Program-made: the position numbers and the translations under genes
Notes under the pieces: generated by a model
The model's input: only the letters and a program-made list of their open reading frames with translations
Told to the model about the DNA's origin: nothing
Database searches by the model: none
From: Bisporella sp. PMI_857
Taxonomy: Eukaryota; Ascomycota; Leotiomycetes; Helotiales; Helotiaceae
NCBI GenBank assembly: GCA_021307315.1
Contig: JAJSPD010000088.1
Location: 110,150 to 174,149 of the forward strand
DNA: 64,000 nt
Direction: 5' to 3'
Shown: in pieces, positions 45,648 to 55,927 of the stretch
Numbering within the stretch: the first letter of the stretch is position 1
Layout: the number at the start of each line of letters is the position of its first letter

Positions 45648-46605
45648 CGTATGGCCCGTCTCTTGCCTAAACCATTCTGCGAGGTCTTTCTGATGTATAG
45701 GAGGGTAAGTCCCCACCCCCCCTTTCGGCCACCTCGCTTAGCACACCGTAACTTCTCATGCCCTCACTTTGAATAATTATAATTTGATAATAACTTATCT
45801 GATACTTTTGAAATTGTGGCTACTATTGCAATTAATTATGAAGCCTCAGTATATGGAAGAAGACTTATTACGGGCCCTTGAAGCTATTAGCCAGGGTGAT
45901 TCTATCCGAAAAGCTAGTCTCGAATGGGGCATACCAAGGTCTACTCTTCAAAGTAGGATTTATGGCCACCAAACCCGTCAAACAGGTGCTGAAGCACTGC
46001 AAAAGCTAGCTCCGGTTCAGGAGAAGCGCTTAACAGAATGGATTCTAGTTCAAGAAAGCTTAGGGCTTAGCCCTACGCACTCGCAGATCAAAGACTTTGC
46101 TCAGCGGCTTTTAACTGTACGAGGAGACACTACTACACTAGGAAAACGCTGGATACGAAGCTTTTTGAAAAGGAATCCTATTCTCCGGACTAAGAGACAG
46201 TATAGTATTGATTCTGTACGTGTCAATGGAGCTACGTCAGAAATTATAAAGCTTTGGTTCCAAAAATTCCAAATTCCTGAAATCAAAGCAATTAAGCCGG
46301 AAAATCGGTGGAATATGGACGAAGCTGGCATTATGGAAGGCCAAGGAGTTAATGGGCTAGTCGTTGGGAGTAAAAATCGGCGTTTTATTCAGAGAAAGCA
46401 GCCCGGATCTAGAGCTTGGACCTCATTTATTGAATGTATCTCAGCCACCGGCCGAGCGCTCGATCCACTGGTTATATACAAAGGAAAATCAGTACAGCAA
46501 CAATGGTTCCCTACTAACCTTGATAAGTTTAGCCGTTGGCACTTTACTGCTACCGAAAATGGCTGGACTACAGACGTTACAGCCCAGGAATGGCTTGAGA
46601 AAGTA

Positions 46606-46613
46606 TTTATACC
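46606..46613 (+). repeat. hAT target-site duplication, left
   Basis: TTTATACC immediately before the hAT CAGTG terminus, repeated at 50044-50051. Eight bp is the hAT standard. Confidence 0.8.
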
Positions 46614-49600
46614 CAGTGTTTGCGATTGCCCATCCCCTCCTCTGCCCAACCCCAGTCTTGGCGCTCCTTCCTAACCCTGTAAGCCCAATCCCGGGGAACT
46701 TGCCTTCCTAACCCTAATGAAATATCCCGGCGTTGCCTTCCTAGTAATGGGGGGAGGCAAGGATAGGTTGGGCAGGGTATATAGGGGAGACAGCTAGGAC
46801 CCTTGATTGGTCGGGTCTCGGGGATTTCTTCCGTCAGCATCCACTCAAAAAAATTGTCGGGTCGCGGAAATTAAGACAAGATGCCAAGTACATAGAAAGT
46901 ACTTGTTGAGAAGCTCATTTCGCTGGATACGAAGGTCCTTCGAAGTACCGATCATCAATCCTGTCTTGTATGATGGAAGACTACAATTCTGTATACTTAA
47001 GGTCACGACGAAAACCTTTAAAACAGTCAACACTTCTTAACCGTTATGCTTTTATTATGCTTTCTACAGAGCCAATTGAGCTCGACGACGCTTCAGATAC
47101 TAGTTCTTTAACAACTGCTATCTCTGGTGAAACGCCTACCCTTCCAAGTGACGAAAATCCGTCGGTACGAGCGCTCCTGGAAGCCAAAACTGATCGGGCA
47201 TTCAATGAGGCACTCTCTAGGATACCGCGAGAAAATCAAATCAAGATTAGAGACGTTTTATACGTAAAATACGCGCCGTATCGAAGCAAGAAGTCCACGC
47301 GGCAGGCCTGGTATTGGGACAATAACCAAGCTGAAGAGCTGATTCGTGCCACCAAAGGTAATGGTCTCTCTCCCATACTTGCATTTTTATTGACTCTTTT
47401 AGGCACGAACCACCATGGCCAGGACCTACGATGCCGGAAAATATGGCATTGTGCCCACTGCGATGAAACTCAATATGCCGAAGCAAATTGCAGAAACAAA
47501 GAGAACCACCTCCTGAAAGCCCATCGAATATCGAAGCACGGCAACAAGGTCCCGCAACAACCTCTTGATCGATATATTAAACGGGACGGTACGGATCCAA
47601 CGCCACCTCCGCTACGCCAATCAGAAGCATATGTCAACTTAACGACTTCAGTGATGAGAGATCCGTTCACAGATGCCTTGGTTGCATTCTTAGTAATCTG
47701 CCAAATGGCGCTTAGTTTGGTTGCCAACGAAGTGTTTCTAGAGTTTTTAGAACAACTCTACCCTACCATCCGAAAGATCCTTCCTCATTCTAGCCATACG
47801 ATCCGCGAGTATATTATTAACGCCTTTAAGGCCCGGAAACAGAAACTTAAAGAGTCGCTTACAATGAGCCAAAGCAAGATATCTTTCTCTTTCGATCTCT
47901 GGACCTCACCAAATCACATGGCACTTCTTGGTATTATCGGGCATTATATCGACGAGCATGGGCAGAAACAATCGGTAAGTGCTATCTCGCTTGTCTGCTG
48001 GTTGCAATACACACCATCTTCACTTGTGGACGTTACCCCACCACATATGTTGGACTCACAAGAGATACGACATTGTAAATCCCTGATTTAGGGATTTCTA
48101 ATGCAGTAACTATCGTGATGATATGTGTTGTTGAGGGTGAGATATCAAGTGAAATTGTTGATAATTTACATCCGCAGCATGGCTACTTTTCGAGTGAATA
48201 TACTGACTGTTTTTGCACCTCTTCTACAGACTCTCTTAGCAATTCGACAGCTTCGCGGGCCTCATTCAGGAGAGAACCAAGCGGAAGTGATCATTCAGGT
48301 GATCAAGGACTACAACCTAGGGTCTAGGATAGGATATTTTGTTACAGATAATGCTTACAACAACGATACGGCCATCGAAATTGTCGTTGCTCACTTCTTT
48401 CCTCACATGACTGAGAAAAAACGGCGTGCTCGGCGTCTGCGGTGCCTCGGCCATGTGATCAACCTCTCTGCGAAGGCTTTCTTGTACGGGAAGGAATATG
48501 ACGCTTTTGAGAAGGATATCGAGAACGTGAAGGAGCATTCGGAGCTCTTGAAAGAACTCAATATATGGAGGAAACGCGGTCCTGTTGGCAAGCTTCACAA
48601 CGTCGTTACTTTTATCTGTCGATCCCCTCAACGCCGAGTCAAATTCGCCGATATCAAGCAGTTTTCAGCTAAGGACTCAGAAGGTTTTAATCATCTGAAG
48701 TTAATAGTCGACAACGCTACTCGGTGGAACTCTCTCTATCTCATGATCGAGAGAGCCTTGAAACTTCGAGATCGAATCGACCGCTTTTGTATTGACCACG
48801 CTGATACAATGCATGGATCTTCCACCAAAAAGGCACAGACAGATGATGAGTTAGCGCATCTTTTGAAGAACGATACTCTCAATGGCGACGATTGGATAGC
48901 CCTGTCAGAGATCGTCTTTATCCTCCGACCATTTTATGACCTTACCAAACGCGCAGAGGGTGACAGGGGCGTTCTTTCCGACTACTTGACTACTCTCAAC
49001 AAACTTCTAGCACATGTGCGAGAACGACGAGATGATTTAATCCTTCGCGACAATACTACCCATCTCTCTACGCCGGCTACAAATCACCTACGCGCATGCA
49101 TCGTTAATTGTTGGACTAAGCTCGATGAATATTTTGCAATCGTTAACGATACCCCCGCCCATTACGCTTCAGTTGTTACGAATCCTTCCATGAAGTGGTT
49201 CTATTTTGAGCACAAATGGAAGGATGCGGTGCTGTGGGAGGACGCTACCAACGCTAAGGATTGGCTCCCAGGAGGAAAGGCGGCCTTGCAAACCTTATGG
49301 GATGAGTATCGAGAGATGCCTATCCCGTCGGATATATCATCAGGATCTGTACCCGGGGCCAAGAGAGCTCGATCGCCTACCGAGTTCGAACTCGATACAG
49401 ATATGACGCTTTTATATGGGCCGGATCAAGAAGAAGACCCTCTTGACGTGTGGAATAAAGCGTACGCCTTTCGTCTTGATAAAAAGGAGACTTTACCTCA
49501 GTTCTGGATCCGACAGTCGAAGCAAAAGTCAGTATATCGACTAGCCCAAATGGGTCTCGATATGGCCGCAATCCCAGCTATGTCGAGTGATTGCGAACGG

Positions 49601-50041
49601 GTCTTTTCTCAAGGAAAGCTCTTGATCACGGGGCAAAGAAATCGGCTGAAAGCAGACATTATCAAAGCTACGCAGTGCCTTAGAATGTGGATGATCATGG
49701 ACAGAAAGATGCTGGGGAAGTGGAAAGGTCAAAAGAGTTGGATTACCCCTACCGAGTTGCGTGGGGATGACGATGGGGAGGTAGATGGCCTTACAACACC
49801 TTGAAAGTGTCATTTTTGTCTATCGGGATGCAGTTTTATATATATATATATATTTTTAACTATGTGACTAAGGCTAGCCTTGGCAGCCTTCCTAGTCCTA
49901 ATATTGTTTATATATCAGCCTTCCCAAGCCTCGAGATCCCGTGATTTTTGGTGTGCCTTCCCCCTCCTAGCATTCCCTTTTACTTAGCCTATCCTAGTAA
50001 TGGGTGCAGGCAAAGGAGGGGATGGGCAAACGCAAACACTG
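46614..50041 (+). mobile_element. hAT transposon, apparently intact
   Basis: 3.43 kb. The ends are CAGTGTTTGCG... and ...CGCAAACACTG, with the inverted repeat extending imperfectly into GCCCATCCCCTCC. Subterminal CTTCCTA and CCTTGGC motifs recur at both ends. The TTTATACC duplication lies on both sides; two extra bases (AA) separate the right terminus from its copy. It contains one complete transposase gene. It is the youngest layer of the nest and a candidate for a mobile autonomous copy. Confidence 0.9.
46970..49804 (+). CDS. hAT transposase
   Basis: Exons 46970-47974 and 48230-49804. The 255-bp intron starts GTAAGT, has a CTGAC branch site and ends CTACAG; frame kept, 859 residues. The ATG at 47057 (MLSTEPIELDD) is an alternative start. 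BED-like zinc finger at about 160-185 (WHCAHCDETQYAE...HLLKAHRISKHG). RNase H-like core: FSFDLWTSPNHMALL, then GYFVTDNAYNND, with LRCLGHVINLSAKAF and NATRWNSLYLM. The C-terminal dimerisation domain holds AIPAMSSDCERVFSQG and RNRLKADII. No internal stop lies outside the intron. Confidence 0.9.
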
Positions 50042-51417
50042 AATTTATACCTTCTACGGCTCTCCCGGACCCTCAAGAGCCTAGACTGCTCGTTCTAGAC
50101 GGCCATGGAAGTCATGAGACTACAGAATTTATGTATACGTGCTTTATGCATAATATATACTTACTGTTTTTGCCTCCTCACTCGTCTCACGTTTTACAGC
50201 CTTTAGATTTATCAATTTTCTCCCCTTTGAAAGCAGCTTACCGAAAAGAGCTTGGTAACTTAAGTCTTTTGTCTGATTCTACTCCAATTGGGAAGCGGAA
50301 CTTTTTATTATGCTATCAGAAGGCCCGGGAACAAAGTCTGATACCTAAGAATATTAAAGCTGGGTGGAAGGCTACCGGTTTATGGCCGATTAATATGGCT
50401 AAGCCTCTGATGAGCCGTTTGCTTCTTGAAAATAGCAATAATGACTCTGCACCAGCTCCAACGGACTTGATTAGGGAAGAAGGACTGGTATGGAATGAGA
50501 ATATATCAGCTATTCAATGGGAGACCCCTAGAAAAGCTAGAGATGTGCGTTTACAAGCCGATATAATTACTCGATTAGGAGAGACCGATCTCCCAACTCG
50601 TCGCCAGCTTTTTAAGAAGCTTGCAAAAGGCTGGGATGAGAAAGACTACGCTTTAGCCCAAGCAGAGCTTCGAATAAAACAATTGAAAGCTAAAATAGAA
50701 GGGTCCCAGCCTAAGAAAAGACGGAAAGTTAGAGTAAGCCCGAATTCGAAGTTTGCAAGCGTCCGGGCCATTAAAGTAGCCCAAATAGAAGCCGGGGATA
50801 GAGAAATTGAAGAAGGAGACTCTGATTCGTCTGTAAATACTGAGGCTACGGGCGATTGTATAGAAGTTCAAGGGTTGTAGAGATATTAGGCTTTGAAGTG
50901 GGTGGGAGGGAGCTAAGCGAGGTGGCCGAAAGGCAGGGGTGGCCGAAAGGGGGGGGTGGGGACTTATGTTTGATTGCGCTTTCGAATTATAAGTCGATCG
51001 GAGTCAGTAAGAGCTCTGCGACGCTTCTTTTCCTCCATGATTGTAGTTGTAGTGATGGAATAATAAGAATATCAAGGTAAAATTAGGTATGACCTTAAGG
51101 TTTGGGACCCTGATTATCTAAGAATATTCTTCTAGCGAGGTATTCTTATTGGCCCAGCTTTTGGCCCAGCTAAAAAAAACGGGACCCAAGATACGATTCT
51201 TATTGGTCAGGTATTCTTACTTAGAGGATTCTTATATCGAGGTTCTACTGTACTCTTATTCCGTTTACTAATTGGTTGATATCAAAGCATTCACGTTGAG
51301 GTCTTCAACTAGGCAGGAATCTATAGTTAATACATTACATAGGCAATGCCATGTCCCTTCTTTGTTAAATTCAATTGGTTGCTGATAATGATTGATTGTG
51401 GTGGGGCAGACTGCCTG

Positions 51418-51712
51418 CTTGTCCGGATCCACACTTGATGACATGCGTTGTGCGGATCCACACTTTGATACCCTGCCCTGTCTAGATCCACACTTGGTGA
51501 CCTCCGTTGTCCACATCCACACTTGATGACCTGCTTTGTCCGGATCCACACTTGGTGACCTGCGTTGTCCACATCCACACTTGATGACCTGCTTTGTCCG
51601 GATCCACACTTGATGACCCGCTCTGTCTAGATCCACACTTGATGACCTGCTTTGTCTAGATCCATACTTGATGACCTGCTTTGTCTAGATCCACACTTGA
51701 TGACCTGCATTT
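51418..51712 (-). repeat. 29-bp minisatellite
   Basis: About ten tandem copies of GATCCACACTTGATGACCTG plus CTTTGTCTA, with an exact 29-bp period between 51601 and 51688. Variants alternate GTCCGGATCC, GTCCACATCC and GTCTAGATCC. Frames through it are repeat artefacts. Confidence 0.85.
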
Positions 51713-51970
51713 ACTGGTGCGCACTAAATTTTCAAGGCGCACGTCAGCAATGAAGTGGGACCGGCAGGTTCGTGACAAGTTTCGAAAAGTGGAACTGAGT
51801 GACGATTTTAACCCTAACCTATGCTTTAACCGGAATCTCAATTTCTAAAATTGAACCTTGAAATTGGGACCGAAATTCTTGCTCAGTATATACATTCTTG
51901 TCGGTAATTCCTACTGTGGCCAAATTAATCATGATCGAATTCGTAATTTTTGACAACTACTTTATTTATT

Positions 51971-52693
51971 CGGCAAATATCTCATATACCACCATTTGCC
52001 TGTATTATTTCTGAAATACCACATTTTTGTTTGAACTCTTTCTCATATACCACTACTTTTTTCTTGGCACCAAAACAGTGGTATATCAGATATACACCTG
52101 CAAAATGATGGTATTTCAGAAAAGAACCTGTTTCATGTTGTATATCTGAAATACCATCATTTTGCAGGTGTATATCTGATTGTAGGAACACCCGGGTTGC
52201 AGTAATTACTTATACTTTAACCCGAGGGCACGCACGCATATGTTTGATGCGTAATGCTCGTTGAAGTTAGTAGATAAGTCTTGATTGTTGGTTGATTCTT
52301 GATTGTTGGTTGATTCTTGATTGTTGGTTGATTCTTGATTGTTGGTTGATTTTTGATTGTTCTAAGCTCTTGTTCTAAGGTGTTGAGTAGGATCGAGATC
52401 CCACGTTTCAAGTGCTAGTCACATGATCATAACTACATATAAATGGCTACTAACAATAAATAGAACTGGGATATAAAGCAGATTGAGTATTTAGAGTATT
52501 ACTATAGATATCTTTCAAAAAAGTACCCTGTTTTCCGATATACTATTGTTTTACGTGCTTATATCTCATATACCATTGCTTTACGTGCTTTTATCTCATA
52601 TACCACAAGTGTGGTATATGAGAAAGAGTCCAAACAAAAGTGTGGTATTTCAGAAATAATACAGGCAAATGGTGGTATATGAGATATTTGCCG
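51971..52693. mobile_element. MULE-type MITE with 9-bp TSD
   Basis: Inverted repeats of about 83 bp starting CGGCAAATATCTCATATACC, with the 9-bp direct repeat TTATTTATT on both sides (51962-51970, 52694-52702). Long arms plus a 9-bp duplication are the mark of Mutator-like elements. No transposase is encoded. The interior contains further CATATACCA/TGGTATATC inverted motifs and an LTR family D insertion. Confidence 0.8.
52181..52437 (+). repeat. LTR family D copy inside the MULE MITE
   Basis: Starts TGTAGGAACACCCGGGTTG and matches 41471 onward. It holds four to five tandem copies of TTGATTGTTGGTTGATTC at about 52277-52362. The right boundary, after GTCACATGATCATAACT, is uncertain. Confidence 0.55.
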
Positions 52694-52702
52694 TTATTTA
52701 TT

Positions 52703-53056
52703 TACTCGGTATACTATATGTTACAATTCTAGTTTTTGTCTAAATTTTGGAGCAATAGTAGTATACTAGATCAAGTTTTAAATTACGCGCTATTCCGAGC
52801 ATATTAGACTATAACGAGGTGGGAAATCGCGCACGAGGTCTGTGAGCCAGAAATATGCCCGGCTACTATTGCCCATTTGCTGGCTCCTCAGCCGAAAACG
52901 AATGATAAGTTACTTGAGGCAAAAAGTGGTGAAAGGCTCTGCATTTTGACTGACGATCTTATCAATCTGGCAACAGTAGCCGGGAACATTTCTTACCCTC
53001 AAAACTCTCATGTTGATTTCCATCCTAATGAAAAACTATATTTCTTAGAACAAAAC
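52703..53056. other. Intergenic, no gene seen
   Basis: A short frame at 52877-53107 lacks domain and splice support. Confidence 0.3.
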
Positions 53057-53306
53057 TGTAACAACCGAAACGTAGGCGAATGTCATGGCGCAAGATCAAG
53101 GGGTTGACAAGCAGGATATGAGGGGTTTCAGAGCCGATACGGAGGAGAGTCGGAGTCACCTATATAAAGGCCTGCTCCTACTCTCTACAGTTATTCCTCA
53201 TGTTTTTGTATCCTTCGTAGGTAGACCTATAAGGCAATTACTATCAGCCTATTGTACGCACTCCTATATGCCTCTATTCTAGCCGGTGGTTCCTTGCGTC
53301 GTTACA
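53057..53306 (+). repeat. Solo LTR, family C, TSD AAAAC
   Basis: 250 bp, TGTAACAACCGAAACG to TGCGTCGTTACA, flanked by AAAAC (53052-53056, 53307-53311). It contains a TATATAAAGG promoter box. Related copies: 34767-35026 and 11330-11415. Confidence 0.88.
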
Positions 53307-53902
53307 AAAACCTGATAATACAACCGATCCAAATGTTTTCATCTACGTTGGACCGGAAACGAAATTTATTTGCCAAAGCGTAGAAAGTTCACGAACGGGT
53401 CTAGTTGTCATAATTAGCACGCGATTAGTGCTCGTGTGTTCTTTAGTTGGGACTAGGCTCGCGGCCTAGGAACCTGTTGGTACAATTAACTAGTAGGTCA
53501 CGCGACCCGGAATGGGGTTATATATACTCTTAGTTTCACCATAGTTAGAACTTAACTCTCAATCAATCGAATCACTCAAGGATACAATAGGCACTCACGT
53601 CAGGACGTGGTGGTGCCCCGTATTAGAGTGAACCCACAGAACCTGACTTATCCGACGAGAGTGCTAGCTTTCGGCTCGCACGAAGCCTTCGCACTATTAC
53701 AAGAGCCGTGGCGCCTCTAAAAATCTTGAAATATATTGAGATTATGGTAACGTCTGTCTCTGCGTCCAGTGTTGTCAGTAATATTGTGATATGATATATT
53801 GGCAATATTGACTATTCCAAAATCTCAATACGCACTACACCAGATTTTGGAAGGCCCAATATCATATCATATGATATCATTCCCAATATATTCCTAATAT
53901 TA
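53307..53902. other. Intergenic, AT-palindromic stretch
   Basis: No gene. About 53780-53890 is rich in ATATCATATCATATGATAT-type palindromes. Confidence 0.35.
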
Positions 53903-53907
53903 CTTAG

Positions 53908-54070
53908 TGTTGGTAACACAGGGGTGATCACCGAAACAGGTAGTCTAATTGAATAGGTAGTCCGTTTTATTGTTGATGATTGAAGGAGAAGAGCCTGCTC
54001 TGTCTCCTTCGCTTTGTTGATATGTGACGCGTGGTCATGTGACTTCAGTCACATGCCCATCGTCCCGACA
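53908..54070 (-). repeat. Solo LTR of the Copia element, TSD CTTAG
   Basis: 163 bp, reverse complement of the Copia LTRs at 54672 and 60375 with about one difference (CCGTTTTATTG). Flanked by CTTAG on both sides (53903-53907, 54071-54075). An independent older insertion of the same family, 600 bp from the full element. Confidence 0.92.
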
Positions 54071-54321
54071 CTTAGAACACTAGGAATTATCCTCCCTGAT
54101 CATAGCCTCCTCAACCTGACCTAGCTCCTCCTTTTCCCTTGCCTGTTGTCCCCGCTTAATATCTGTCTTTATATCAATATAATAAAATTTACCAAGATTA
54201 GCAGGGTCCTTGATCGCTTGATTGGATGAGGTATCAGCCCCTGTGGCGACATCGCATGACATGGCACGCCCCAGCCGCTACAAGAGTAGCCAATAGCTTT
54301 TTAACATTATAATAATACCTA

Positions 54322-54474
54322 CAGTAGGGTGCAAAAAGTTTCGACACCCCCCCTTGCTAGCGTGACCGTATATACGCAGTTTCAGGGCCGCAGTTTTTAA
54401 TGCATGCATTTTTACTCCCCTGAAGCAACCGCGCTAGCAAAAGGGGGGGGGTCGAGACTTTTTGCATCCTACTG
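54322..54474. mobile_element. MITE, CAGTAGG family
   Basis: 153 bp with inverted arms of about 40 bp (CAGTAGGGTGCAAAAAGTTT and the matching right arm), TA on both sides (54320-54321, 54475-54476). No coding capacity. Confidence 0.85.
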
Positions 54475-54671
54475 TAGATATCCATATCTAATCGTCCTAT
54501 AAGTTTACAGTAGGATTTGAAATTGGCTTCACACCCCAAACTCTGGTGTCCAGATTTAGCTCCACTCTTACCCCGCACTAGCATGAATATAGTTAGTCTG
54601 CTTATATCTAACTATATCATGCTAGTGCGGTGTAAGAGGGGAGCCAAACCTGGACACCAGAGTTTGTGGGG

Positions 54672-54834
54672 TGTCGGGACGATGGGCATGTGACTGAAGT
54701 CACATGACCACGCGTCACATATCAACAAAGCGAAGGAGACAGAGCAGGCTCTTCTCCTTCAATCATCAACAATAAAACAGACTACCTATTCAATTAGACT
54801 ACCTGTTTCGGTGATCACCCCTGTGTTACCAACA
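54672..54834 (+). repeat. Copia 5' LTR
   Basis: 163 bp, TGTCGGGACGATGGGC to GTTACCAACA, with the palindrome GTGACTGAAGTCAC. Preceded by TGGGG (54667-54671). It reads identical to the 3' LTR. Confidence 0.95.
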
Positions 54835-55196
54835 CTGATCAGTGGTTGAATTCACACTCAGCCACAGAGCAGCTAGGTTTTCCTCAGAAGAGACAAGGCC
54901 TCGATATCGCTATATCGACCTACCTTGTGCTAAAGGAAGAGAACTTCGGTATCGCTATACCGTGGTGAGACTTCCCAGAGCTTGCGAATACCAGCAGTAG
55001 ATTCATTCCGAGACAGCTGGGACTACCAAGCTGCGTCTATCACGCAGAACAACCGCATTCACGAAGAACTGGTCGAGAACTTGATGCCAGAAGTGTCAAT
55101 GAGCATTCAAGTACCAAAGTAACGTCAAGAACGCGTCTCCAAGAATCCCCAAGAACACGTGGCTAGGGATCGACACCGACATTTGAATCGTCAACA
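54835..55196 (+). other. Copia leader region
   Basis: 362 bp of untranslated sequence between the 5' LTR and the first ATG. The primer-binding and packaging signals should lie here; none is assigned. Confidence 0.5.
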
Positions 55197-55745
55197 ATGG
55201 CTACCATACCTCACGAGATCAGCAAATACGCGATCTATGTCGAGGACGGATGGAACAAGGACGTTGACGATCCCAATAACTGTACTGAAGCTGAAGTTAA
55301 TGGCCACATTGTACGATACCTACTCTGCTACACGCAAAACGAGTATCAGGATATTCAGTTGTGGGACTACTTCCGAGAAGATTTCCAAGGATGGAACCAC
55401 GGGACATGGGCCATGGGCGAGAAGCTTATTGCACGAGAATTCAGAGACTTTCTGAGAGCAAATGGAGTCTTTGTACGAATGGATGGCAAGGATATCTGCC
55501 TCAACCTGCAAGCAGCCCTGGAAGAAGAAGAGCGCCATGAATGGACAGAGGCAGAAATCAAGCACCAGATGTCTGTTGCGAAGAAGAAGTTCAATTCACG
55601 ATGGAACCCTGACAACAATAGAGCAGATCATCCTCAACAACCTGCAGTCCAACAACCTCTGCTCCAGCAGCAGCAAAACGCGCAGCAAAACGCGTCTACT
55701 GCCCCTCAACAGCAGAATATATTCTCTACCCCCGACAACAACATC
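55197..55745 (+). CDS. Copia Gag N-terminal frame
   Basis: ATG 55197. About 180 residues make sense before the frame drifts: EISKYAIYVEDGWNKD, LIAREFRDFLRANGVFVRMD, then glutamine-rich QQPLLQQQQNAQQ. The frame stays nominally open to 56117, but the Pro/Gln/Asn-rich sense continues one frame back from about 55740, leading into the long frame. A -1 shift, programmed or mutational, would join the two. No canonical slippery heptamer is seen there. Confidence 0.65.
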
Positions 55746-55927
55746 TACAAATCCCTCAGCAGCCACAACTATTCACCCCCTTCACGTCAACTGCTCATCT
55801 GCAGCAGAATTCATCTTTTACAAACCCAAACCCAAACCCAGGCAACTCGCTCTCGTTATCAGCTTCCCCAAATACATCTCAACCACCGTTCGCGCAACAA
55901 CACACATGTCAAAACAACCCAAACATA

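Larger units (their letters stand above)
45838..50880 (+). pseudogene. Fot1-type transposase, interrupted by hAT
   Basis: Two parts, 45838-46613 and 50052-50880. Dropping the hAT and one copy of the target duplication gives one frame of 534 residues, the normal length for the family. The N-part has the helix-turn-helix (RKASLEWGIPRSTLQSRIYG), the CENP-B-type domain (GKRWIRSFLKRNP) and the first catalytic Asp (WNMDEAGIMEG). The C-part has the second Asp (LLVLDGHGSHETTEF) and the third (VLQPLDLSIFSPLK). No other lesion is seen, so the gene was intact when the hAT landed. Confidence 0.9.
45708..50964 (+). mobile_element. Fot1/Pot2-type transposon split by an hAT
   Basis: Inverted ends AGTCCCCACCCCCCC / GGGGGGTGGGGACT with subterminal TTTCGGCCACCTCGCTTAGC (right end with one extra GGTGGCCGAAAGG repeat). 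TA flanks at 45706-45707 and 50965-50966. Without the hAT insertion it is about 1.82 kb, the usual size of Fot1/Pot2 elements. Confidence 0.9.
45648..51250 (-). mobile_element. Pogo/Tigger-like remnant, host of nested insertions
   Basis: The right terminus reads TATCGAGGTTCTACTG followed by TA (51251-51252). In transposon orientation it starts CAGTAGAACCTCGATATAAG. An ATG at 51038 (minus) opens RALTDSDRLIIRKRNQT, which continues across the Fot1 insertion at 45705 with PPIHQKDLAEWFRQETGH. This matches the pogo transposase at 1059-2705 (RKRYKEHP...WFRQETGH). The frame is cut at 45648 by LTR family B. So this is the oldest layer of a three-level nest. Confidence 0.8.

Noticed and set aside
51268..51636. 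122-codon frame in the 29-bp repeat
   Set aside because: Periodic protein (SVDPDKAGHQVW type) produced by the tandem repeat.
52001..52362. Spaced repeats resembling a CRISPR array
   Set aside because: They are MITE inverted motifs and an 18-bp direct tandem repeat without unique spacers; the genome is fungal.
53472..53640. Possible LTR start (TGTTGGTACAATTAACTAG)
   Set aside because: No matching second copy, right end or duplication in the window.
54080..54262. 60-codon minus-strand frame
   Set aside because: Looks protein-like (TDIKRGQQAREKEE) but has no neighbouring exon or recognisable family; too short to support.
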